A stretch of DNA of 11,924 nt, taken from an uncultured Oscillospiraceae bacterium (GTDB lineage: Bacteria > Bacillota > Clostridia > Oscillospirales > Acutalibacteraceae). The notes beneath the pieces are model-generated. The model was not told the DNA's origin. It worked only from the letters and a program-made list of their open reading frames with translations, and ran no database searches. The stretch lies in NCBI GenBank assembly GCA_900552605.1, contig USAR01000023.1, positions 1 to 11,924 of the forward strand, written 5' to 3'. Both the position numbers and the translations under genes were made by a program. How positions within the stretch are numbered: the first letter of the stretch is position 1; each line of letters opens with the position of its first letter. Positions 7,046 to 11,924 of this stretch are shown here, one piece after another.

Positions 7046-7810
7046 TCAATTCTCCTTTGCAATGTGCAACTCGGCGTCGGGATCGCTTTGCGAGCCGAAT
7101 ACCGTGTAGTTATCCTTGCCGTCGAGCCTCTTTTCAATGTATCTCAACAGCCTTGTTATTGTAAAGGTGAGAATGAAATACAGCACGCAAACAACCAGAT
7201 AGGTTTGGAATGTTTGAAAATTTTGGCGTTTGATAATTCCTGCAAAATAATATAGCTCGGTAACACCTATAACATTAAGCACGGAGGTGTCCTTAATGTT
7301 AATAACAAATTCATTACTTACAGAGGGCAGAATATTGCGCATAACCTGCGGTATAATTACTTTAAGCATTGTCTGGCGGTGGGTCATACCGATAGACAAT
7401 GCGCCTTCAAACTGTCCGCGGTCGATTGAAATTATACCGCCGCGCACGATTTCCGCCATATAAGCGCCGGTGTTGATTGAAACAATAAGTATACCGGAGG
7501 GTATAAGCGGCAGCGTTTCACCGCCTGTTGCAAAGGCATAACCCCAATAAATAACCATCGACTGAACCATCATAGGTGTGCCGCGGAACACTTCAACATA
7601 AATGGCGATGATGCCGTTTAAGATTCTGTGCAGCGTGCGCAGAACGGGATTTTTGGAAATAGGGGCTGTGCGAACAACACCTGTTAAAAGACCCACAATA
7701 AGTCCGGCAACGGTGCCCGTCAGGGCAATGAGCATTGTATTGCTCACGCCCTGAAGCAGCTGCGGATAATATTTTGCAAAAATGTTTATAACGTCGTTAA
7801 AAAAACTCAT
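7046..7810 (-). CDS. Amino-acid ABC transporter permease (probable lysine importer)
   Basis: This 254-residue membrane protein belongs to the HisM/GlnP family and probably forms the homodimeric channel of the importer. It has about five transmembrane helices (roughly 24-46, 66-90, 102-125, 165-190 and 201-222), the family motif FRGTPMMVQ (75-83), and the cytoplasmic EAA loop [15 protein letters not shown] (132-146) continuing to KVIIPQ, which docks on the ATPase. The tail of about 30 residues after the last helix is polar. GGAG precedes the ATG with good spacing. The gene lies 34 bases after the binding-protein gene and one base before the ATPase gene. A single permease gene suggests a homodimer. 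Confidence 0.94.
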   Translation of the reverse strand: MSFFNDVINIFAKYYPQLLQGVSNTMLIALTGTVAGLIVGLLTGVVRTAPISKNPVLRTLHRILNGIIAIYVEVFRGTPMMVQSMVIYWGYAFATGGETLPLIPSGILIVSINTGAYMAEIVRGGIISIDRGQFEGALSIGMTHRQTMLKVIIPQVMRNILPSVSNEFVINIKDTSVLNVIGVTELYYFAGIIKRQNFQTFQTYLVVCVLYFILTFTITRLLRYIEKRLDGKDNYTVFGSQSDPDAELHIAKEN

Positions 7811-7844
7811 ATTTATCTCCGCTTACAATTTTTGTGTTTTAAAA

Positions 7845-8723
7845 TTACTTCTTAATGATAACAACAAGATTGGATTCATAGTAGGTGTCGGTAAAGTCGA
7901 TTTCCTTTTCACGCTCTGCTGTGGGGCTCATACCTGCAACAATTGCATCGATAGTGCCTGATTCGAGAGCAGGGAGGAGTGAATCCCATTCAATTGAGTA
8001 AATTTCAAGCTTAAGTCCGAGCTTGTTGGCAACATACTGTGCAATTTGAACATCATAGCCGTTTGCATAGAGTCCCTGCTTGCCTTCGCCGCTGATCGGC
8101 ACTGCGCCTGTTGTCTTGTTTTCGGTGTCTGTCCAGTTGTAAGGCTCATATGCACATTCCATACCAACCTTTAAAGTGCCGGTGGTTTTTGCAGGCGCGT
8201 CGCAGCTAACTGCAAACTTGTCGATTTTTTCGCCGGCATTCATGCTAACTATTTGCTCCATAAGCTGTGTCTTTTGTTCTTCGGTAATTTCGGAAAGCAC
8301 TTCGTTAATCTTGTTGCGCATAGCGGAGCCGTCTTTAAGACCGATCGCAATGCCGACGTCGGCTGCTGTTGCCTTAAAGCCTGTGTCATTGTTCTTCAAA
8401 GGAAGGTATGTAAGGCTGTCGTCGGTTTTGCAAACTGAAAAAGCAGTGGGCTCCTCAGCAACATAACCGTCAATAGCGCCGCTTTTGAGTGCTGTAAGCA
8501 AATCTGCAAATTCCGGATATGTTGAAGAGTCTACGTCTTTAATCTGTGAAAGCGCGTCAGCGTGGAAAGTGCCCTTTTGAGCTGCGATTTTTGCGCCTTC
8601 AAGATCTGCAAGGCTCTTTGCGTTTTTAATGTCTTTCCGGCTGCTCTTACCGCAACCTGCGAAGCATGCCGCACAAAGCACCGCGGCGAGTAAAACGGAT
8701 AAAATTCTTCTTCCTGTGTTCAT
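7845..8723 (-). CDS. Probable lysine-binding lipoprotein of the ABC importer, circularly permuted
   Basis: The start is the ATG at 8721-8723, nine bases after GGGAG; the ATG nine bases further upstream abuts the GGGAG and cannot use it. The 292-residue protein has a lipoprotein signal peptide (RRILSVLLAAVLCAACFAGC, acylated Cys24 likely). In the usual family the LKVGMECAYEPYNW segment comes first and the KSLADLEGAK segment follows the hinge. Here the order is reversed. Residues 34-118 are lobe 2 (NAKSLADLEGAKIAAQKGTF, LKSGAIDGYVAEEPTA). Residues 119-158 are the return into lobe 1 (VGIAIGLKDGS to EEQKTQLMEQIV). A linker of about 25 residues follows, then lobe 1 (184-292: LKVGMECAYEPYNW, NGYDVQIAQYVANKLGLKLE, IEWDSLLPALESGTIDAIVAGMSPTAER) ending at the hinge strand YYESNLVVIIKK. 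The expected ligand residues are present, including Arg271, Thr52 and acidic residues near 85-91, so the protein looks functional. Confidence 0.93.
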   Translation of the reverse strand: MNTGRRILSVLLAAVLCAACFAGCGKSSRKDIKNAKSLADLEGAKIAAQKGTFHADALSQIKDVDSSTYPEFADLLTALKSGAIDGYVAEEPTAFSVCKTDDSLTYLPLKNNDTGFKATAADVGIAIGLKDGSAMRNKINEVLSEITEEQKTQLMEQIVSMNAGEKIDKFAVSCDAPAKTTGTLKVGMECAYEPYNWTDTENKTTGAVPISGEGKQGLYANGYDVQIAQYVANKLGLKLEIYSIEWDSLLPALESGTIDAIVAGMSPTAEREKEIDFTDTYYESNLVVIIKK

Positions 8724-8752
8724 TTGAAACATCTCCCAAAAAGTATTATAAT

Positions 8753-8790
8753 AAAAAGCCCGTGAACCTCAAGAAAAGGTATCACGGACT
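8753..8790 (-). terminator. Intrinsic terminator of the lysine riboswitch expression platform
   Basis: On the minus strand AGTCCGTGA pairs with TCACGGGCT (8782-8790 with 8757-8765) and ACCT with AGGT further in, with one bulge, followed by TTTTT. It lies between the riboswitch aptamer and the binding-protein gene, inside the leader, so it can only serve as a conditional terminator. Confidence 0.85.
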
Positions 8791-8821
8791 TGATATTTGA
8801 AATAAAAGAAAATATTGCCAA

Positions 8822-8987
8822 TGATAGCTCTCCACATTTAAAATATGACAGTCCGATATCTTTTAAATATCGTCCCAGCAGAAAGCCGTCGGCAAACAAA
8901 AAACTGCTTCGGCGGAATTGCCTTTCACACACAACCGATTGCCGTCGTTGTTGTGCGTTACTTTTCGCATCCGCATCCTCTATCACG
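8822..8987 (-). promoter_or_regulatory. Lysine riboswitch (L-box) aptamer
   Basis: The minus-strand leader carries the conserved L-box elements in order: TGATAGAGGATGCG at the 5' side, AAGTAACGCA, GTGAAAGGCAATTCCGCCGAAGCAG, CTGCTGGG, then GGACTGTCATAT and GTGGAGAGCTATCA. The ends TGATAGAGG-type and GCTATCA pair as P1. The hairpins GCAG/CTGC, CGATAT/ATATCG and CATAT/ATGTG are visible. The 3' strand of P1 (UAUCAUUGG) can instead pair with the terminator's 5' arm (CCGUGAUA), and AAUAUUU with AAAUAU, forming an antiterminator. Lysine binding should stabilise P1, free the terminator and switch the operon off. Confidence 0.93.
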
Positions 8988-9016
8988 TTTGTTATTTGTT
9001 ATTTAATTTTGAGTGA

Positions 9017-9045
9017 ATTATAACGCTAAATCATTCAATTGTCAA
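9017..9045 (-). promoter_or_regulatory. Sigma-A promoter of the lysine transporter operon
   Basis: On the minus strand a perfect TTGACA (9040-9045) and a perfect TATAAT (9017-9022) are 17 bases apart. The transcript would start near 9010, giving a leader of about 287 bases that contains the riboswitch and terminator. A second TATAAT at 8745-8750 (minus) with TTGAGG upstream overlaps the terminator hairpin and is judged less likely. Confidence 0.88.
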
Positions 9046-9154
9046 TAGAATAATTAAAAAAACTTTATTTTTCCGCAAAGAATACAAAAATTATCCTAAA
9101 AATGTCGTGTTTATTGGATAAAATTAAAAATAATCAAAAAGACGAAAATAGCTA

Positions 9155-9183
9155 TTGACAATGTATTGCTTCAATGATATAAT
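9155..9183 (+). promoter_or_regulatory. Sigma-A promoter of the tRNA-Leu gene
   Basis: A perfect TTGACA (9155-9160) and a perfect TATAAT (9178-9183) are 17 bases apart, with transcription expected about ten bases before the mature tRNA. The promoter is divergent from that of the lysine operon, with about 110 AT-rich bases between them. Confidence 0.9.
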
Positions 9184-9199
9184 AATTATCGTTGCAAAT

Positions 9200-9283
9200 G
9201 CGAGTGTGCTGGAACAGGCAGACAGGCACGTTTGAGGGGCGTGTGTCTTCGACGTACGGGTTCAAGTCCCGTCACTCGCACCA
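9200..9283 (+). tRNA. tRNA-Leu (anticodon GAG), CCA encoded
   Basis: The acceptor stem GCGAGTG (9200-9206) pairs with CACTCGC (9273-9279), followed by discriminator A and an encoded CCA. The anticodon stem CACGT/GCGTG holds the loop TTGAGGG, giving anticodon GAG, which reads CUC and CUU leucine codons. A long variable arm (GTC-TTC-GAC) is characteristic of the class II tRNA-Leu. The T-arm is ACGGG-TTCAAGT-CCCGT. Length is 84 bases. It is a single-gene transcript with its own promoter and terminator. Confidence 0.96.
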
Positions 9284-9320
9284 AAAATCGACAGGTAACG
9301 ATAGTGCTTGTCGATTTTTT
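9284..9320 (+). terminator. Terminator of the tRNA-Leu gene
   Basis: AAAATCGACA immediately after the CCA pairs with TGTCGATTTT (ending 9318), with a loop of about 15 bases and a long T-run continuing to about 9330. It also provides the 3' end processing boundary of the tRNA transcript. Confidence 0.85.
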
Positions 9321-9396
9321 TGTTTTTGTTATTATATTATTCGTAATATGTAAAAAGCCTCAAGTAATTTAAAACCATTCCGAAAGGTAAAATGCG

Positions 9397-9960
9397 ATGC
9401 TTGAATTTATACAAGATACAGATTGGTCGATATTGCACTTCATCCGTGACGCCTTGCATTGCGGAGTACTTGATTACATAATGCCAAGGCTTACGCTGCT
9501 CGGTAACGGCGGTATTATCTGGATTATTGCCGCAGTTGCCATGGTCGTTTCAAAGAAATACCGAAAACACGGTGTAATATTACTTTTAGGTTTGCTGTTG
9601 GGCTTGCTTGTCGGCAATGTTGCTCTTAAAAACATTGTTGCGCGTGAAAGGCCGTGCTGGAGCGAAAGTGTGCAGTTGCTTATCAGCAATCCTAAGGATT
9701 ATTCTTTTCCGTCAGGGCACACGCTTTCTTCGGTGATTGCGGCATTTGTAATTACAAGTGCGGATAAAAGATTCGGTTTTATTGCTGTGCCGTTAGCTTC
9801 GCTTATTGCGTTTTCAAGGCTTTATCTCTATGTGCATTTTCCGTCGGATGTAATAGCGGCGGCGGTACTCGGTGTTTTAATAGGCTGGTTTACAGTGCAC
9901 TTTTTGGGTAAGGGTTATGACAGGTTGCTTTTAAAAAAGCACGCGGAAGCTGCAAAATAA
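9397..9960 (+). CDS. PAP2-family membrane phosphatase
   Basis: The 187-residue integral membrane protein has the full phosphatidic acid phosphatase type 2 signature: KNIVARERP (K78, R85, P86), PSGH (105-108) and SRLYLYVHFPSD (S140, R141, H147, D151). His108 and His147 are the expected catalytic histidines. Several membrane helices are visible (about 36-52, 59-77, 111-120 region, 127-146 and 152-171). Such proteins remove phosphate from lipid phosphates or from undecaprenyl pyrophosphate, the carrier recycled in cell-wall synthesis; sequence alone does not decide between them. The start follows GAAAGG by about nine bases. A short out-of-frame ATG precedes it. It is probably monocistronic. Confidence 0.92.
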   Translation: MLEFIQDTDWSILHFIRDALHCGVLDYIMPRLTLLGNGGIIWIIAAVAMVVSKKYRKHGVILLLGLLLGLLVGNVALKNIVARERPCWSESVQLLISNPKDYSFPSGHTLSSVIAAFVITSADKRFGFIAVPLASLIAFSRLYLYVHFPSDVIAAAVLGVLIGWFTVHFLGKGYDRLLLKKHAEAAK

Positions 9961-10082
9961 AGCTTTGTTTTTAATAAAAACTCTGTAATGTGATTATATG
10001 TATTTTTGCCGATATAAACCCAGGTACAGTTGTGAAGCCGGCGGCGAAAAAACCTCAGTTTACATAAATTATATCATTTAGC

Positions 10083-10108
10083 AAAAAGGTCGTGCATACG
10101 GCTTTTTT
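10083..10108 (+). terminator. Terminator of the PAP2 gene
   Basis: AAAAAGGTCG pairs with CGGCTTTTT around a TGCATA loop, with one bulged G, followed by a long T-rich run. It lies about 120 bases past the PAP2 stop and just before the TetR promoter. Confidence 0.7.
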
Positions 10109-10130
10109 GTTTTTTATTTCAAAAAAACAC

Positions 10131-10159
10131 TTGACAAGTGACCGAACGGTAACTATAAT
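10131..10159 (+). promoter_or_regulatory. Sigma-A promoter of the tetR-like operon
   Basis: A perfect TTGACA (10131-10136) and a perfect TATAAT (10154-10159) are 17 bases apart. A consensus promoter like this is expected to be strong unless repressed. Confidence 0.9.
10136..10155 (+). promoter_or_regulatory. Operator candidate 1 of the TetR-like regulator
   Basis: AAGTGACC-GAAC-GGTAACTA is an imperfect palindrome filling the spacer between the -35 and -10 boxes. It shares the half-sites AAGTNACC and GGTNACT with a second copy 26 bases downstream. A TetR dimer bound here would block RNA polymerase. Confidence 0.7.
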
Positions 10160-10161
10160 TA

Positions 10162-10181
10162 AAGTAACCATTAGGTCACTT
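10162..10181 (+). promoter_or_regulatory. Operator candidate 2 of the TetR-like regulator
   Basis: AAGTAACC-ATTA-GGTCACTT is the second copy of the palindrome, covering the expected transcription start. The spacing between the two centres is 26 bases. Confidence 0.7.
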
Positions 10182-10233
10182 TGAGTTTTGGCTCATTAAG
10201 ACAGAATAACATTTTACGTAAAAGGGTGCGATT

Positions 10234-10842
10234 ATGACAGGGAATACAAAACAAAAAATTGCGGAAACGGCGCTTAATCTTTTCTCACAAAAGGGTTATC
10301 TCGGCACTTCTATGAATGATATAGCACGAGAGCTGGGAATTACAAAGGCAGCGCTATACAAGCATTATGAGAGCAAGAGCAAGATTCTTGAAAGTATTAC
10401 AAAGCAAATGAGAGACGCGGATTTTGAAAGGGCAGAGGAATATGAAATGCCGCAGGAAGAACCGGGCAAATGTGCCGAGGCGTATATGCACACGCCGACG
10501 TATAAGATACGTGCATACAGCATTGCTCAGTTCAGACATTGGACCGATGAGGGTTTCGCGGCAAGCTTTCGGAAAATGCTGACACTTGAGCAATATCGCG
10601 ATGAAAAAATGGCGGAGCTTTATCACAACTATTTGGCAACGGGTCCGCTTTTGTATATGGCGGAAATTTTTAAAGAAATTGCGGAAGATAAAAGCGACGC
10701 AATGCAGCTGGCACTCGATTTTTACGGTCCTATGTTTTTGCTTTACAGCGTGTATGACGCAGCGCCAAACAAACAAGATGTTATTAAAATGCTTGAAAAA
10801 CATATAGATTTGTTTACCGAAAAAATAAAAAGGAGAGGCTGA
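10234..10842 (+). CDS. TetR/AcrR-family transcriptional repressor
   Basis: The 202-residue protein has a typical TetR N-terminal DNA-binding domain: KIAETALNLFSQKGYLGTSMNDIARELGITKAALYKHYESKSKIL (residues 8-52), with the recognition helix around TKAALYKHY. The remainder is the helical ligand-binding and dimerisation domain, which varies between members, so the inducer cannot be read. AAAGGG lies seven bases before the ATG. It heads an operon with a flavodoxin-like protein two bases after its stop and a small membrane protein. Two matching palindromes in its promoter suggest it represses its own operon. Confidence 0.94.
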   Translation: MTGNTKQKIAETALNLFSQKGYLGTSMNDIARELGITKAALYKHYESKSKILESITKQMRDADFERAEEYEMPQEEPGKCAEAYMHTPTYKIRAYSIAQFRHWTDEGFAASFRKMLTLEQYRDEKMAELYHNYLATGPLLYMAEIFKEIAEDKSDAMQLALDFYGPMFLLYSVYDAAPNKQDVIKMLEKHIDLFTEKIKRRG

Positions 10843-10844
10843 TA

Positions 10845-11342
10845 ATGGTAGTTGCAATTGTTTATCAAACGAATACCGGCAGCACGCGCCGATATGCCAA
10901 AATGCTTGGCGAAAAAACAGGACTGCCTGTACATGATATTAAATCGGCGAAGAAAAAGCTTTTAAAAAACGCAAAAATTATCTATCTTGGTTGGGTAATG
11001 GCAAACAACATAAAAGGGCTTAAAGAGGCTGAAAAGTATTTTGATATAAACGCTGTGTGTGCAGTGGGAATGGATGCGCGTGAAGCACAGATTAAAAAAC
11101 TCAGAGAAAAGAACAGATTGCCGTACGGTCTGCCGTTGTTTTTGCTTGAGGGTAATTTTAATATTCAAAAGCTGCACGGTATTTATAAAATTCTTATGAG
11201 CGTAATGATAAGCTCACTTAAAAAAACCGAAAACCGCACTAAGGAAGATGAGCAAATGCTTGCTTTTCTGCTTGATGAAAAAGACAGAGTGAATGAGGAT
11301 AACCTTGAAAAGGCACTTACTTGGTACGTTAATTTGAAATGA
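10845..11342 (+). CDS. Flavodoxin-domain protein
   Basis: The 165-residue protein begins VVAIVYQTNTGSTRRYAKML, where QTNTGST (8-14) matches the phosphate-binding loop of flavodoxins that holds FMN. The next strand, IIYLGWVMANNIKGL (45-59), corresponds to the second flavin-contact loop, and LFLLEGNFNIQKL (98-110) resembles the GG-containing segment of flavodoxin-like protoporphyrinogen oxidases such as HemG. It is shorter than multi-domain flavoproteins and lacks a membrane anchor. It may carry electrons or act as a small reductase; HemG activity is not established by these matches. Its RBS AGGAG lies inside the end of the repressor gene, so the two are co-translated. Confidence 0.85.
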   Translation: MVVAIVYQTNTGSTRRYAKMLGEKTGLPVHDIKSAKKKLLKNAKIIYLGWVMANNIKGLKEAEKYFDINAVCAVGMDAREAQIKKLREKNRLPYGLPLFLLEGNFNIQKLHGIYKILMSVMISSLKKTENRTKEDEQMLAFLLDEKDRVNEDNLEKALTWYVNLK

Positions 11343-11351
11343 GGTGTATTT

Positions 11352-11762
11352 ATGAAATTGTATTTCGGGAATGCGGTAACGGCTGCTACAACCATTACAG
11401 TGCTGCTGCTTGTTGGGTTTATAGGTTACAGCGCTGCAACCGGAGCCGACATACAGTATTGGGGACGCAGAAGCGCACTGTTGCTTTTTTTCGGCTTGGT
11501 TGTTTGCTGCCTTGCCGCAACGAGAGACGGACTTGACAAGACTATTCAAAACACTATTGACGACAGCTGTGCGGCAGGTGTTTTCAGACTTATAAGTGTG
11601 CCGACCGTTGTTGGGTGCATTGGTGCGCTTATAATAATTATTGCTGCAATTGCGACACCGATTTCAAAATCGCAGGCGGCGCGTGAGGTCTGGTTTTACA
11701 TAATGTCGGGCGGTGTTATGTTGAAGATCGTGACGGTTGAGATTGCAAGAATTATAGCTTAA
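11352..11762 (+). CDS. Small membrane protein, four predicted helices
   Basis: The 136-residue product has four hydrophobic segments (about 8-29, 40-56, 80-101 and 113-135) with a polar loop at 57-79 (TRDGLDKTIQNTIDDSC). I do not recognise the family. GAGGTG lies five bases before the ATG, and the gene starts nine bases after the flavodoxin-like gene, so it is in the same operon. A membrane partner for the flavodoxin-like protein is possible but unproven. Conserved cysteines at 52-53 and 73 could be of interest. No terminator follows within about 150 bases. Confidence 0.85.
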   Translation: MKLYFGNAVTAATTITVLLLVGFIGYSAATGADIQYWGRRSALLLFFGLVVCCLAATRDGLDKTIQNTIDDSCAAGVFRLISVPTVVGCIGALIIIIAAIATPISKSQAAREVWFYIMSGGVMLKIVTVEIARIIA

Positions 11763-11924
11763 TTGTGTGGTGCGAGATTTATTTTCAACGCAGCGAACCA
11801 TTTGCTTAAAAGACTCATAGAGATAAGACGAGATATATAGGAATTTTTCAAATGTCAGGCGTGACGGGATCGATTCTCGCCAGCCTAGGCGAACAATAAT
11901 AATCCGAATCAGTTTTTTCGCTGC

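Noticed and set aside
7045..7137. 31-residue N-terminal extension of the ATPase
   Set aside because: It overlaps the permease end in another frame, has an atypical composition, and the ATG at 7042-7044 has a strong RBS.
8720..8986. Minus-strand open frame of 88 codons across the leader
   Set aside because: It lies over the lysine riboswitch, whose conserved RNA elements explain the sequence; the predicted protein is not recognisable.
10354..10857. Minus-strand open frame of 167 codons opposite the TetR gene
   Set aside because: It is antisense to a clear TetR-family gene and its product has no recognisable domain.

Overview
The window looks like a piece of chromosome from an AT-rich, endospore-forming Gram-positive anaerobe of the class Clostridia, possibly a gut Oscillospiraceae or Ruminococcaceae relative. 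The support is an alpha/beta-type small acid-soluble spore protein, strong AGGAGG-type ribosome binding sites, sigma-A promoters close to consensus, an L-box (lysine) riboswitch and rho-independent terminators after most units. The genus assignment is inference. I see no phage, IS element or CRISPR array; the window is mostly housekeeping and transport, with several decayed genes.

Layout, left to right. 1-612 (-): a WYL-type regulator broken by a nonsense codon and a frameshift. 760-810 (+): a possible 16-residue peptide with a good RBS. 904-1092 (-): the spore protein. 1425-1955 (-): an unrecognised 176-aa protein with a TTG start. 2220-2432 (+): a DUF378 membrane protein, convergent with yajC (2541-2936, -) across a shared bidirectional terminator. 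3015-3170 (-): the last 51 codons of an AraC-family regulator, a remnant upstream of and divergent from an intact cytoplasmic family-31 glycosidase (3417-5906, +). 5907-6303: no gene, but two terminators and a 35-bp inverted near-repeat.

6246-9045 (-) is the centrepiece: a complete amino-acid ABC importer operon (binding protein, permease, ATPase) driven by a consensus promoter and controlled by a lysine riboswitch with an overlapping antiterminator/terminator. This makes lysine the likely substrate. The binding protein is unusual: its two halves are in reversed order compared with the standard family, so it reads as a circular permutation with the break at the inter-lobe hinge. That is the most interesting observation here.

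9155-9320 (+): a tRNA-Leu(GAG) with its own consensus promoter and terminator. 9397-9960 (+): a PAP2 phosphatase. 10131-11762 (+): a three-gene operon of a TetR repressor, a flavodoxin-like protein and a four-helix membrane protein, whose promoter carries two copies of a palindrome that probably serves for autoregulation. The last 160 bases hold no gene, but include a short stretch resembling a degraded tRNA or tmRNA 3' end.
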